From assembly GCA_010671905.1 (NCBI GenBank), contig JAAHII010000001.1, forward strand, positions 5,828,001-5,892,000: DNA of 64,000 nt, in the 5' to 3' direction. Below the pieces are notes generated by a model, which saw only the letters and a program-made list of their open reading frames with translations, had not been told where the DNA came from and made no database searches. Position 1 is the stretch's first letter, and each line of letters starts with the position of its first letter. Origin of the DNA: Leptolyngbya sp. SIOISBB. Lineage in GTDB: Bacteria > Cyanobacteriota > Cyanobacteriia > Phormidesmidales > Phormidesmidaceae. This document shows positions 47,774-57,259 of the stretch, in pieces. Made by a program: the position numbers and the translations under genes.

Positions 47774-48394
47774 ATGAACGCTCAAGATTGGTTCGTCACT
47801 AGCGATGGTCAATGCCAACCCCGCCCCGTCTCCCGCGAGTGGGATCTCTTGCGAGAGCCTTACTATCTGCATCAATTTTTGACGGAAACGCTGGATATTT
47901 TGTCTAACGCGCCCCATGAAAAAGACGAGTGGGACTACCTGCCTCAGATTCGTCGCCAGGTGCGGCAGTTCATCCTGAATTCTTACTGGGTCAAGACCCA
48001 AACCGATCGCCCCAATCCCCACACCGGCGTTAATGTCACCACCCTCTATGACGAAATTGGCTACCCGCTCACCATTCAAAATGTGGCGACACAGCCGGGC
48101 TTGATCACCTCTATTCATAATCACGGCACTTGGGGCGTGGTGTTTCAAATTCAGGGCGAAGACCGCCACCGATTTTGGCGACGGGTCAGCGCGCCTGGCG
48201 AACCGGTACAAATCGAGGCCGTTGATGAGCACATCCTCCGGGCTGGCGAAATCATCAGCTTTCATCCCGACGCGATTCACCAAGTGGAAACCCTTGGCAA
48301 TACTGATGCTTTCACCTTTCAACTGTATGGCGATACCCAACCCCAGGGCCGGTTTCAATATCAACCGGAAACCCAGATCGTCAAACCGTTTTGA
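47774..48394 (+). CDS. Cupin, cysteine dioxygenase-like
   Basis: A 206-residue cupin with the iron-binding motif SIHNHGTWGVVFQIQGEDRH at about residues 113-132 and the second motif GEIISFHPDAIHQVE. It fits the cysteine dioxygenase/3-mercaptopropionate dioxygenase group, which oxidise thiols with O2. In a nif island this may control cysteine level or scavenge O2; both are inference. Found near nif genes in other cyanobacteria as far as I recall. Confidence 0.78.
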   Translation: MNAQDWFVTSDGQCQPRPVSREWDLLREPYYLHQFLTETLDILSNAPHEKDEWDYLPQIRRQVRQFILNSYWVKTQTDRPNPHTGVNVTTLYDEIGYPLTIQNVATQPGLITSIHNHGTWGVVFQIQGEDRHRFWRRVSAPGEPVQIEAVDEHILRAGEIISFHPDAIHQVETLGNTDAFTFQLYGDTQPQGRFQYQPETQIVKPF

Positions 48395-48397
48395 TTT

Positions 48398-48506
48398 GTG
48401 GGGGCGAGGCGTTCCCGATCTACCCTCCACATCCTGTCCGGGCGAGGCATTCTCCATCTACCCTCCACACCCTGTCCGGGCGAGGCATGCCTCGCCCCTG
48501 CCCCTG
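48398..48506 (+). repeat. GGGGCGAGGCATT-family units after the cupin gene
   Basis: Three direct GGGGCGAGGC-type units (about 48401, 48440 and 48479), each preceded by CTACCCTCCACACCCTGTCC-like sequence, end with an inverted GGGCGAGGCATGCCTCGCCC (a perfect palindrome near 48477-48496). They fill the gap before the ArsC-like gene. Confidence 0.8.
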
Positions 48507-48547
48507 CGGCCCCTGAATCCCACCCATCTCATCACCCTCATACACCT

Positions 48548-48982
48548 ATGGCCACCGTCATCTTTTACGAAAAACCCGGCTGTATTAACAACACCAAACA
48601 AAAAGCACTGCTGGCGACGGCCGGACATACCGTGGATGCTCGCAACTTGCTGACTGAAGCGTGGACCCCGGAGCGCTTGCGCCAGTTCTTCGGCGATCGC
48701 CCCTTGGCCCAATGCTTCAATCGCACGGCTCCCGCGATTAAATCAGGGCAGGTGCAGCCCGAGCTTGTGAATGCTGAAACGGCTCTCGTGCTGATGGTGC
48801 AAGAGCCGCTACTGATTCGGCGGCCGTTGATGCAAGTGGGCGATCGCTGTGAGGTCGGGTTTGAGCCCGCGATCGTCGATCAGTGGATTGGACTGCAGGC
48901 GCTGGAGGGGGCCGCAGCGCAGCGCGATCGCCTCATTCAGCAAGACCTAGAAACCTGTCCGAATGCTGCTGTTGCGCCTTAG
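48548..48982 (+). CDS. ArsC-like nitrogenase-associated protein
   Basis: A 144-residue thioredoxin-fold protein with the ArsC-type active-site region FYEKPGCINNTKQKALL (Cys 12), then AQCFNRTAPAIKSGQ. It matches the nitrogenase-associated ArsC-like family (NifO-type), which lacks some arsenate-binding residues and is confined to nif regions. ATG at 48548 gives the family start MATVIFYEKPGC. The stop TAG uses the TA flank and first G of a MITE insertion. Confidence 0.85.
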   Translation: MATVIFYEKPGCINNTKQKALLATAGHTVDARNLLTEAWTPERLRQFFGDRPLAQCFNRTAPAIKSGQVQPELVNAETALVLMVQEPLLIRRPLMQVGDRCEVGFEPAIVDQWIGLQALEGAAAQRDRLIQQDLETCPNAAVAP

Positions 48983-49107
48983 GGTCTGTCATCCGGTCGC
49001 GGTCAAATCCTTGCAGCCAAGGAACGACAGCCCCTAACCTGCTGAGTGCATGCAGGCGCGGGTGTGCCTAGCCCCAAAGGTTTCTGAGATTAATTGATGA
49101 CGCGCCT
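48982..49107. mobile_element. 126-bp TA-flanked MITE, copy 2
   Basis: Starts GGGTCTGTCAT and ends TTAATTGATGACGCGCC, flanked by TA inside TTAG on both sides. It matches the element at 44047-44171 in reverse orientation (shared AAATCC, CAGCCCCTA, GGCGCGG and TTAATTGA.GACGCGCC blocks). Its insertion supplies the last base of the ArsC-like stop codon. Confidence 0.72.
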
Positions 49108-49139
49108 TAGTTTCCGGTCTCTCGTAAAGGAATTCTTGC

Positions 49140-49391
49140 ATGAACGCTGACGCCCCAAACCCTGAACTGGACCCTTACTACAGCCTGATTGATGAGCTAC
49201 TCCAGTGTCCGTCGGGCAGTGAGCCAGAAGTCTTATCGCGCCATCCAGACCTGTTGAATCCGCAGTTGGTACAAATCATGCTGCAAGTTGCTGCCATGAT
49301 GGCCCATCACAATCAGCAAGAGTCGTCCCAATTTTTGGTTTTTATTGCCCGCAAGCTCGCTGAAAATCTTCGGCAAGCGGCCGATGCCTGA
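49140..49391 (+). CDS. Small helical protein, unknown function
   Basis: An 83-residue protein (YYSLIDELLQCPSGSEPEVL, then HPDLLNPQLVQIMLQVAAMM) that resembles a helical segment seen at the N-terminus of cyanobacterial CHAT/TPR proteins. An AAAGGAAT ribosome site precedes the ATG. It ends the nif island. Function unknown. Confidence 0.6.
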   Translation: MNADAPNPELDPYYSLIDELLQCPSGSEPEVLSRHPDLLNPQLVQIMLQVAAMMAHHNQQESSQFLVFIARKLAENLRQAADA

Positions 49392-49844
49392 ACGTTGGTT
49401 GCGGTTTTCTTCGATGGCCGGGAAAATTCGGATCCGTCTCCTGGGCTCAAAACCTGGCATAAGAAGCTAATCGCTACCCGTCAGTTGGTGAACCCCAGTC
49501 ACAGTAATGAGTTCAGCTGCTAGCCAATAGTTGTCAGCTGAAGGCTGCCGATGGCTATCGAAGCGGTAGTTTGATCAGGTCGCTCTGGATGGTTGAAACT
49601 GCTTTCTGGCAAGCATTTCAATTCCGCATTTCGACCTCGGCATGCCGCATTCTGTGATGGCTGCTGCGGCAACAAAATCAATATTCTTAGACTGTCCCCT
49701 AGAGAGGATGGGTACAATAGGCCGCTATAGTAACCCTGGCAGAAAAGTGCAAAGTAGGCGGCCAAAATCGGCCAAGCCTTGCTCCAGTCCCAGCGCTACT
49801 GTATGAAAAGCATTGAGGGAGATCGCAACAGCTTGGCTATCGCT
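49392..49844. other. Spacer upstream of the sensor gene
   Basis: About 450 bp. A possible -10 element TACAAT is at about 49712-49717. An in-frame ATG at 49779 could extend the sensor protein by 22 residues. No gene or repeat is visible. Confidence 0.4.
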
Positions 49845-50525
49845 ATGTCAGATCCGACAGAACTCTTGCGTTGGTGGCACCAGCACCAGGCACAGATGCT
49901 GCTGCAGGAGACTGATTTTTTGCGGAACGGCGTGTTGCAAGAAATTATCGCCATTCGCCGCCGGTTAGAGGTGTCCTGTCCTCTCCGTCCCACTGCTGAA
50001 CATCCGGCCTGTGAGCCGCACCTCGCTGATTTGTCGCGACTCTACAGCCTGTTAGAAAATTTTTGCGATCGCCTGCAATCACCTTTTTCTCCAGACTCGC
50101 TACCGCTAGCGTTGCAACATACGCTGCAGCCCTGGCAAGAGCGGCTACATCTGCAAACCCGCTTTCCGGCAACTTGGCAGCCGGAGCCGCTAGAGCAGAC
50201 CCAGTTATTAGTTTTATTGATGAAGGCACTGCTGCCGATACTGGCCGAAACCGCCCCTGCTCTCCAGGCCACGACCCTGAGCTTGAGTGAGGCGAATCAT
50301 CTAAAAACATTGGTGTTGACTGGGCAGTACGCCCCGGTACTAGAGCCTGCCCTGACCACACGCATCGAGCAAACGGTGCAGCCCTTTCTCGATACATTTT
50401 GCCTATTCACCGAGGCGATTAGTGAGGTGATGTTTCAGACTGAAGGGTTTTTTCTAAAATTAAGATGGCACAGCCCATCTGCCACCCCCGAATCTGACTA
50501 TCCTCACGCTGACCCATCCCCATGA
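49845..50525 (+). CDS. Degenerate sensor kinase-like partner of a response regulator
   Basis: A 226-residue protein whose ETDFLRNGVLQEIIAIRRRL segment mirrors the LHDGVLQ.L.AI dimerisation box of NarX-type histidine kinases, but the phospho-acceptor His is replaced by Arg. No ATP-binding N, G1 or G2 boxes are visible. It probably binds the response regulator without phosphorylating it. Its stop overlaps the regulator's ATG (ATGA). Confidence 0.5.
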   Translation: MSDPTELLRWWHQHQAQMLLQETDFLRNGVLQEIIAIRRRLEVSCPLRPTAEHPACEPHLADLSRLYSLLENFCDRLQSPFSPDSLPLALQHTLQPWQERLHLQTRFPATWQPEPLEQTQLLVLLMKALLPILAETAPALQATTLSLSEANHLKTLVLTGQYAPVLEPALTTRIEQTVQPFLDTFCLFTEAISEVMFQTEGFFLKLRWHSPSATPESDYPHADPSP

Positions 50526-51186
50526 CTACCCCCACCGAATCGCTGAAGCTCTTGGTTGTTGACGATCATGAGGGCCGTGTTAGGGGGGCACCGTCATGGC
50601 CCTAGAGAAAACCTATCCGGCTGCCAGCATTCGCACGGCCAGCACCGCCCAAGCGGCCCTGGAAGAATTGGGCTATGGCTTGCCCGATTTGATGATGATG
50701 GATCTCTCAATTCCGAAAGCTCCTGGAGGACCGTCAGAAATTGATGCGGGGATTGAGCTATTGAGATCGCTCCTCGCGGATTATCCCGAGTTGAATATCG
50801 TCGTGCAGAGTGCCCATGTGCGATCGCTGGTGCGCCTGAAGCCTGCGATCGACACCCACCAAGGGGGCTTCACCATTGCGGACAAAAACCTGCCCATGCA
50901 AGAAATGCTGACCAAGGTTGACTGGGCACTCAAGGGACTGATTTATACCCCCCGCGACATGCGTACCGGCATTGAGGTAAAACCCGAGTGGTTGGAAGTG
51001 CTGCGGCTCGCCTTTAAGGAAGGATTGCAGGATAAGGCGATCGCGGAGGAAATTAACGTCGCTGAACGCACCGTCCGCCACTACTGGACCAAGGTGCAAG
51101 ATGCCCTAGAGGTTTATCCTGAAGCTGGTAAAAACATCCGCATCCAAACCGAAATCCGCGCCCGCGAAGAAGGCCTGATTGATTAA
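50522..51186 (+). pseudogene. LuxR-type response regulator, receiver frameshifted at the start
   Basis: The ATG at 50522 opens LKLLVVDDHEG, the acidic pocket of a receiver domain, but the frame stops at TAG 50603. The rest (ALEKTYPAASIRTASTAQAA through a NarL/LuxR-like HTH, LRLAFKEGLQDKAIAEEINV) is in another frame from 50596. Removing one G near 50575 and one from the G6 at 50583-50588 restores DDHEAVLGGTVMALEKTYP. Unless this is an assembly error, the product starting at 50596 lacks strand 1 and cannot be phosphorylated normally. Confidence 0.75.
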
Positions 51187-51345
51187 AACACCACCACTCC
51201 AGTAACCATTGGCCGCCAGTGTAGTGGAATCATTTGAATATTTAGTGTCAATGGTCACTGGAGCGAACACTACGACGGACAGTCCAACAAGGCAACCGGC
51301 GATCGCTGCTCGTCGATAACCGGAGCGGGCGATTGCATAGGCCAT
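51106..51345 (-). other. Possible small membrane-protein fragment
   Basis: A 79-codon minus-strand frame with one hydrophobic segment (AAIAGCLVGLSVVVFAPVTI). It overlaps the 3' end of the response regulator by about 80 bp and has no family match that I know, so it is more likely a chance or decayed frame than a gene. Confidence 0.2.
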
Positions 51346-51490
51346 GACGGCGGTTTCTAAAAACTCTAGGTAGTGCTGCCGTCAACGGTTATGGCAAGTT
51401 CCAGTTCATCGCCGGGTCAGAAACAGGATGTTCAGTGGACCGATGCTCACTCGGCGATCGCAAGGAATAGTCATCGAAAATTTGCGGAGT

Positions 51491-52576
51491 TTATGAAAGC
51501 TGGCTCAGACGGCCAACGCGATACTGCGGCGAGGGCTTCAGTGCAATAGCTTCTCCCGACTGGGGCGAGTTGCCAGCGGTGATCACGGGCTCTGCTGCCT
51601 CTACTCGGGTTTGATAAGTCCCGGAAATCGTTCGGTCAGCGCTGGAAAACTGAATCTGCACATCAGCCCAGGTGGCATCTCCTGTCCACCGCTCCACAAA
51701 AAGTTGTGCCCGCTTGAGGGGAATGAGTCGCAGCAGCGGGTACAGATATCGCTTAATCCCTTTGAGCCCTTTGCGTAGCGTGCGGCCTGACTTGTCGTAA
51801 TCCAGCCAGTCCCATCCGACCTGCATCCAGATTTCGCGCTCGGCGATTTGCTCAAATTTGCTAAGGCCCGCCCAGCCGCGATAGTGCGATCGCAAGCCGG
51901 CAACATCGCCGTCATGGTGCATCAATAAATCGAGCATGTCGGGTTCTAAATGTCCCCAAAACCGACCGTCGGGCAAGTCGACCAGCGTGGGCGCAAACTT
52001 ATGTCCCCCAAAGTGACTACACCGCCAAACGCGAACATGATCGGTGTACTCGTCCCGCAGTTTTTTATAAATCGGAAAGCCAAACTTAGCGCAGGCCACA
52101 TCGACATTGCCGTGAGTGCAGACGAGAACTTCGCGAATGTGGCGGGTGTCTATGCGATCGCCCGCAAAACTCTCCAATTCATTGGGCTGCTTCATCAGGT
52201 TTTGCAGAATGGCGGTGGCCAACCGAGTAGCATCAGCCTCTGGCACGAGATATTCCTGCTTAGCAAACTGCGCAAACTGTTTCTCAGGACGGTGATAATA
52301 AATAACTCGCGTTTTGCCCGGTTGAGAATATTCTGAATCTGGTGCAATCAGGATGGGCCGCAGCATGACACCATGCTTGAAAACGAGTTGCTTGAACAGC
52401 TCCAACAACGGGGCAATCTGCGGATCTTCTTTGAAGGTTTGTTCTACCCAAGGCTGGGGCAGTTCCATAACTAGCCAGTGATCAGCTGTGCCAGCGGTAC
52501 CGATGGGATCTTCACCATTGGCTTTTGAGACTTCAGAGCAAAAGCGGCATTCTGTCAAAACATCTTGAGTCAGCAT
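51491..52576 (-). CDS. Sucrase/ferredoxin-like (Suc-Fer) protein
   Basis: A 361-residue protein with CRFCSEVSKANGEDPIGTAG at the N-terminus and a thioredoxin-like [2Fe-2S] domain (VLVCTHGNVDVACAKFGFPI, then VWRCSHFGGHKFAPTLVDLP). It belongs to the Suc-Fer family, a misnomer; the domain binds a [2Fe-2S] cluster. Members are often near siderophore or iron genes, as here, which suggests a role in iron release. About 250 bp upstream is the decayed iron-uptake copy. Confidence 0.82.
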   Translation of the reverse strand: MLTQDVLTECRFCSEVSKANGEDPIGTAGTADHWLVMELPQPWVEQTFKEDPQIAPLLELFKQLVFKHGVMLRPILIAPDSEYSQPGKTRVIYYHRPEKQFAQFAKQEYLVPEADATRLATAILQNLMKQPNELESFAGDRIDTRHIREVLVCTHGNVDVACAKFGFPIYKKLRDEYTDHVRVWRCSHFGGHKFAPTLVDLPDGRFWGHLEPDMLDLLMHHDGDVAGLRSHYRGWAGLSKFEQIAEREIWMQVGWDWLDYDKSGRTLRKGLKGIKRYLYPLLRLIPLKRAQLFVERWTGDATWADVQIQFSSADRTISGTYQTRVEAAEPVITAGNSPQSGEAIALKPSPQYRVGRLSQLS

Positions 52577-52766
52577 GCGAATTTACCAAATGGACAGGGA
52601 CAAGGATTGTGATCGAGGAAGGCTAATACAGAACGACGTCAGTTTGCACACCATCTGACCGGCAGGGAAGCTGAGGAGCTAAGGGGCCTTCGCGATATTC
52701 TGAACTCCCACCTTGAGCCAGGGAGTCACCCATCACGTTGCTAGCTGCACCACTGGTTCAAATGTT

Positions 52767-53341
52767 TGCCATCACTATTTAGCCATGGTCATAAAATGCT
52801 TCGACTCAGTATGGCATTATTAGGAGTAATTCTCAACATTAGCCTTCTGGGCCAGTCGCATCCACATTGGCATCTGGGTGTCTCCCCCAGCTTCGATCCG
52901 CTCTAACGCTGCCATCATCTCGACTTTGACATCAAACTCCGATTCCTGCTCAACCGCTCGACGCAGCGGCTCCACCGCTGTCTGGTTTCCCATTTCCGTC
53001 AAAAAACGAGCGGCCCGCCAGCGCACCAGCTTCGAGGGATCGGTCAACGCTGCGATCATGGGGGACATGGCCCGCGAGTTACCGATGTCGCTGAGGGCAT
53101 CGCCTGTGGTACGGCGCACAATGGCCGAAGGGTCTTGCCGGACAAGAACGCCTAAAGGCTCCACTGCTTCCTCTAAGGTACTGGCTCCCAGCAGTGCCGC
53201 CGCCCAGCGGCGAATCGTACTTTTTTCATCGTCGAGGACGGCAACGACTGCGGCCAGGTTGGCGGGGGTGACTTCTAGCTGTTGCAGTGCCTTGAGCCGA
53301 TGTTTCCAGTCGGGGTGGCTCAGCGCCGCGACCAGTACTTG
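52767..53341 (-). pseudogene. 3' fragment of a Nfu_N-HEAT gene
   Basis: This stretch is nearly identical to 59433-60010 and encodes the HEAT-repeat end of the complete protein (HPDWKHRLKALQQLEVTPAN, then EPLGVLVRQDPSAIVRRTTG). The 5' two thirds, including the Nfu_N domain, are missing. The frame begins directly after the fecB-like stop codon (53342-53344), which itself derives from HEAT-gene sequence. It is a deletion remnant; any translation would start inside at 53164. Confidence 0.85.
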
Positions 53342-54364
53342 CTAATGGGCGCGGCTGGCAACAGGTAGGGGCAACTCGCCGACCTGATGGATGACGTACT
53401 GCTCGCCATCAGGGACGAGGGTGCGAAACAGGTCGTTTAACATCATGTGAGCGCTGACAATGCCCGGATTGAGGAACCAAACCTCTGCCGATACCTCATG
53501 CACCTGTTCTCGCTGTACGACACTGAGTTGAGACCATAATTGACTCTCCTGAGCCTGGGCCAAGGTCGATTCTTCAGGATTGTCCTGCACAAAGAACAGA
53601 ACGTCGCCATCGATACTGGGGGAGACTTTCGAGGCTGATGATTTCATCGTGATTGTTTTGCTGCTGACTCTCGGGACGTGGCAGCCCCGCCTCGGCTAAC
53701 ACCACTCCCGGCAGGCTATCTTTTTGGTAGATGTGAATCTGATCGGGGAGAAACCGCGCCACGGAGACAACAGTCGTGTCGAGGCGATCGCCCATTACCT
53801 GCTGAAACTGAGCGCTGCGCTGCTCATACTGCTGAATCAGCGCCTGGGCTTCATCGGGTTTCCCTAAAGCCGTTGCCCAGGTCTGTACGTACTCTTTCCA
53901 GGCGGCCACCTCGCCTGAAATATCCATCAGCACGGTGGGAGCAATTTGCGACAACCGCGGATAAAAGCTTTCGGCGAACGTTGTGCCCAAAATCAAATCC
54001 GGCTGCAGCTCAACGATGGTCTCTAGATTGGGCTGGGCGTAGTTCCCCACTGCAGCGATGCCCTCGGTGCGATCGCTGAGCCTGGGGGCTTCATCCCCGG
54101 TGATTGGCGGCCGGGGACTCAGAACCGCCCCAACAGGCTCCACACCGAGTGCCAGCGCGTCCACAGCTGACCACAGCAGCACAACCCGTTCGGGCGTTTG
54201 GGGCACGACCGTTTCACCCATCGCATGTTGAATCGTGCGCGCGTCCGCAGCGGGAATCGGCTCATTGCTGGATTGGTTGGTACCACACGCAGCCGCCGTC
54301 ACGAACGCCAATAAAGCTGCTAAAAAAGCGCCACCGTCTTGACTTTGACTCGAAGAGTAGACAT
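53342..54364 (-). pseudogene. FecB-like iron-siderophore binding lipoprotein, two frameshifts
   Basis: AGGAGG precedes an ATG at 54364 that starts MSTLRVKVKTVALF and then stops; adding one base to the A6 run at 54322-54327 continues into the lipobox LLAFVTAAACG and the solute-binding domain (ERVVLLWSAVDALALGVEPV, NLETIVELQPDLIL). A second shift lies at the G5 run 53618-53622; beyond it the frame reads DGDVLFFVQDNP to the end. The tail LPVASRAH comes from the HEAT gene. The intact paralogue is at 62365-63381. Confidence 0.8.
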
Positions 54365-54378
54365 CCGGTATTAGCCTC

Positions 54379-57060
54379 CTAAAACGTGACGGAAACACTG
54401 CCAATGACGGTGAAGGGCTCACCCGGTGTCGTGCCGCCCCGCCCCGCCTCGGTACTCTCGAAATAGTCGATGTCGAAGAGATTGCGAAAGTTGAGCCCAA
54501 GACGAAAATCTTCCTGGCGGTAATAAATGGCCGCATCAGTGCGCAGGTATTCGTCCATCGTGAAAGTATTGGCATTATCCCCTTGGCGTTCGCCCACGTA
54601 GTACAGTCCCAACCCAAAGCCCAGTCCCGCTAAATCACCCGACTGAATTTCGTAGGTTGTCCACAGGCTGGCTGACGTCTCAGGTACGTTGGGCGGTGTG
54701 GCGCCCGCTGCAAAATTGACACTTTCTTCAATTTCCGAATCTAATAAGCTCAAACCCGCCAGAATGTTCCACCCCGGCAGGATTTCCCCGGTCACATTGA
54801 GTTCCATCCCCCGACTCGTCTGCTCACCAATTGGCACTACAGAGTTGATACTGTTAGGATCCGCAGCAGCTACATTGGTTTGACTAATATCAAACAAGGA
54901 GAGGGTAGCTGCGAGCCGCCCGTCGAATAGCTCCGTCTTCAGACCGACCTCAAACTGTTCACCCTCCTCCGGGTCGAGAAACTCGCCCTCAAAAGTGGTG
55001 GCCGTTAAGAGGTTGGGCTCAAAGGAGCGGCTGTAGCTGGCATACAGGGCAAGTTCTGTAATCGGCTGATAGACGATGCCTACTCGGGGAGTAAACGCTG
55101 TTTGCGACTGTTCATTGTCAAGCGCGGGGGTTTCAAAGATTCCCGGAATTGAAACGGCTGCGGCAGTGGTGCTTTGGGTAAAGAAATCAACCCGCCCACC
55201 TAGCAGTAGAGTGACCTCTGGCAAGAGTTCGATTTGGTTCTGCAGCAGCAGGCCCACCCGGCTGCGACTAGCGCTAGTATCGGTAGTTGTGAATGTTAAC
55301 GGTAGGTCTGGCTGGGGGACGACCCCAATCTCTGGAGCGAATAGATTGACCGGGGGCGCTAGATCATTGGCAACAAAAAAGTCCGAGTCATCAAAAAATA
55401 CATCAATGCCCGCTAATAGAGTGTGGTTGATCGAGCCGGTTGCAAACTCGCCAATCACCTCAGTCTGAAATTCATAGCTATCTAGGTCACTCTCGCTGAA
55501 GTAATAGAGGCGGGTAATGTCACCCGTTGCTTCGTTTAGACCCCCCAAGATTTCCTCTAACTGAGTCCGGCGGTTCTCAGAGCTACTGTCGGTATAGCGA
55601 AAGCGGTTGCGGAGTTGCCAGTTATCACTCAAGCGATGTTCTAAACGATAGCCAGCGCGGGTACTTTGCGTCCTAAAGAAGTCATTGGGTTCACCGATAA
55701 TCGTATCGAGGGGGACATCAGCTAACTCATCCCCTAACGGAGGAAGCCCGCGGTCAAACGGTCGTTGGTCGTTGAGGTACTCCAAATCCAGTATCAGATC
55801 GGTGCGATCGCTCAAATCAATGGCAATCACCGGGGCGATGAATACGCGGTCAACCTCGGTGTCAAAATCGCGAAACCCATCCGCCCGCTCATAGGCCGCG
55901 TTGAGCCGGTAGCGAATATTGCCCTCAGCGTCGAGTGGACCCGTGACATCGAGCGTGGGCCGAAAGAAACCGTAGCTGCCGATCTGAGTCGTCACCTCAG
56001 CAAATGGAGTGTCCAAAGGCTGCTTCGTGACCAGATTGATAATGCCGCCCGGCTCGACATTGCCATAGAGAATCGAGGCTGGTCCCCGCAACACCTCAAT
56101 ACGCTCCAGGTTGGCGGTTTCCTGAAGACCACCTTGACCATTAGTGTCAGCTTCACCAGAACGAAAGCCATCGCGGAGAATGGCCGCTCCCTCGAACCCA
56201 CGAATCGTAAAAGTATCGAGACCGCCGCCAAAGTTATTGCCCGGCACCACGCCCGACACGTTTCGCAGCGCGTCACTCAGGCGGATGACCTGCTGATCTT
56301 CTAGCACTGCTGCAGGAATGACCTGAATGGATTGGGGAATCTCGATCAGCGGCGTCTCGGTGCGAGTCGCAGTGGTGGCATTGGGCTCGGCATAGCCTGG
56401 GTCTTCATCACCCGTCACCACAATTCTGAGCGCTTCATCGCCTTCACTCACTTGAGCTACTCCCGGCACCACGCTGAGCGCCAGGCCAGTGGCTGTGGTC
56501 TCAACCTCGGCAGTGGGGACAGCATTTGCGCCTGTAATTATCATCTGTACTTGGTTCCCTGGTAAAGCTGAGACTTGTACCAGGGCAATGGTCTCAATGG
56601 GGGCAAACTCTAAAAACTCGTCGCCTTCGGGCAGCGATAGCACCGCATTGGCAATTGCGACAACCAGCGCGTTGCCCGACACCGTTGTGGTCAGCACCGG
56701 CAATTCACCGTCAGCGGTTTCTAAGCTTACCTGCAAGCCGGTTTCGGTCTCTTCCAATTGGATGCCGGTGATTTGGATGGGGGCGGTTTCGGCTTGAGCA
56801 ATTGAGTTTGAGAGGGTGACTCGTTGTGGGTTGTGGGTTGTCGGTTGCGGGTTCTTGGTGACGAAGCCAGGGGGTGAAGTTACATCGAGAAAAACATCGG
56901 TTACTGGTCCTTGAGGCCGATCGAATAACCCATAACGATTAGCCAAGGACGCTCTATCCGCTAACTCTTTTGCTGCAGCCGTTTCGGCAACAGCAATCGG
57001 TAGGCTAGCGGCGGCTAAAACCCAGAGGTAATGCCAATTCTGTGACGATTTTCCCATCAT
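54379..57060 (-). CDS. TonB-dependent siderophore receptor with AMIN domain
   Basis: An 893-residue outer-membrane receptor: signal segment (LWVLAAASLPIAVAETAAA), an AMIN domain (about residues 90-205, ITGIQLEETETGLQVSLETA), a plug domain (IPQSIQVIPAAVLEDQQVIR, RGFEGAAILRDGFRSG, ERIEVLRGPASILYGNVEPG) and a 22-strand barrel ending in VIGSVSVTF with terminal Phe. It imports ferric siderophore. AMIN domains bind peptidoglycan and are typical of cyanobacterial receptors. ATG at 57060. A THNPQR short repeat is inserted before the AMIN domain. Confidence 0.93.
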   Translation of the reverse strand: MMGKSSQNWHYLWVLAAASLPIAVAETAAAKELADRASLANRYGLFDRPQGPVTDVFLDVTSPPGFVTKNPQPTTHNPQRVTLSNSIAQAETAPIQITGIQLEETETGLQVSLETADGELPVLTTTVSGNALVVAIANAVLSLPEGDEFLEFAPIETIALVQVSALPGNQVQMIITGANAVPTAEVETTATGLALSVVPGVAQVSEGDEALRIVVTGDEDPGYAEPNATTATRTETPLIEIPQSIQVIPAAVLEDQQVIRLSDALRNVSGVVPGNNFGGGLDTFTIRGFEGAAILRDGFRSGEADTNGQGGLQETANLERIEVLRGPASILYGNVEPGGIINLVTKQPLDTPFAEVTTQIGSYGFFRPTLDVTGPLDAEGNIRYRLNAAYERADGFRDFDTEVDRVFIAPVIAIDLSDRTDLILDLEYLNDQRPFDRGLPPLGDELADVPLDTIIGEPNDFFRTQSTRAGYRLEHRLSDNWQLRNRFRYTDSSSENRRTQLEEILGGLNEATGDITRLYYFSESDLDSYEFQTEVIGEFATGSINHTLLAGIDVFFDDSDFFVANDLAPPVNLFAPEIGVVPQPDLPLTFTTTDTSASRSRVGLLLQNQIELLPEVTLLLGGRVDFFTQSTTAAAVSIPGIFETPALDNEQSQTAFTPRVGIVYQPITELALYASYSRSFEPNLLTATTFEGEFLDPEEGEQFEVGLKTELFDGRLAATLSLFDISQTNVAAADPNSINSVVPIGEQTSRGMELNVTGEILPGWNILAGLSLLDSEIEESVNFAAGATPPNVPETSASLWTTYEIQSGDLAGLGFGLGLYYVGERQGDNANTFTMDEYLRTDAAIYYRQEDFRLGLNFRNLFDIDYFESTEAGRGGTTPGEPFTVIGSVSVTF

Positions 57061-57154
57061 GTCCCTCACACGGTTGCTGATGCTCAACAGGAAATTGGGT
57101 CGGCGACATGACGCGCCGCCACCAAGATTGACTGATTGAGCTTGAGGCAAATTA

Positions 57155-57164
57155 TTCTCAATTA
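57155..57164 (+). promoter_or_regulatory. TTCTCAATTA motif upstream of the TonB receptor
   Basis: TTCTCAATTA (minus strand TAATTGAGAA) lies 95 bp before the receptor ATG inside a partly palindromic stretch (CTCAATTAGAG). The same 10-mer is at 59200-59209 before the TPR gene. It is a candidate site for Fur or for the adjacent AraC regulator. Confidence 0.4.
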
Positions 57165-57259
57165 GAGTATGGAAATTTGCGATCGCTTTCTAGCGATTTC
57201 GGGCCCCAAACACAATTCTTTTGCCCAGATTTCACTGCCCCCTGAAAATCAGGCAGGGC

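Noticed and set aside
47744-48457. 237-codon frame antisense to the cupin gene
   Set aside because: The + strand cupin has clear His motifs; the antisense frame has none.
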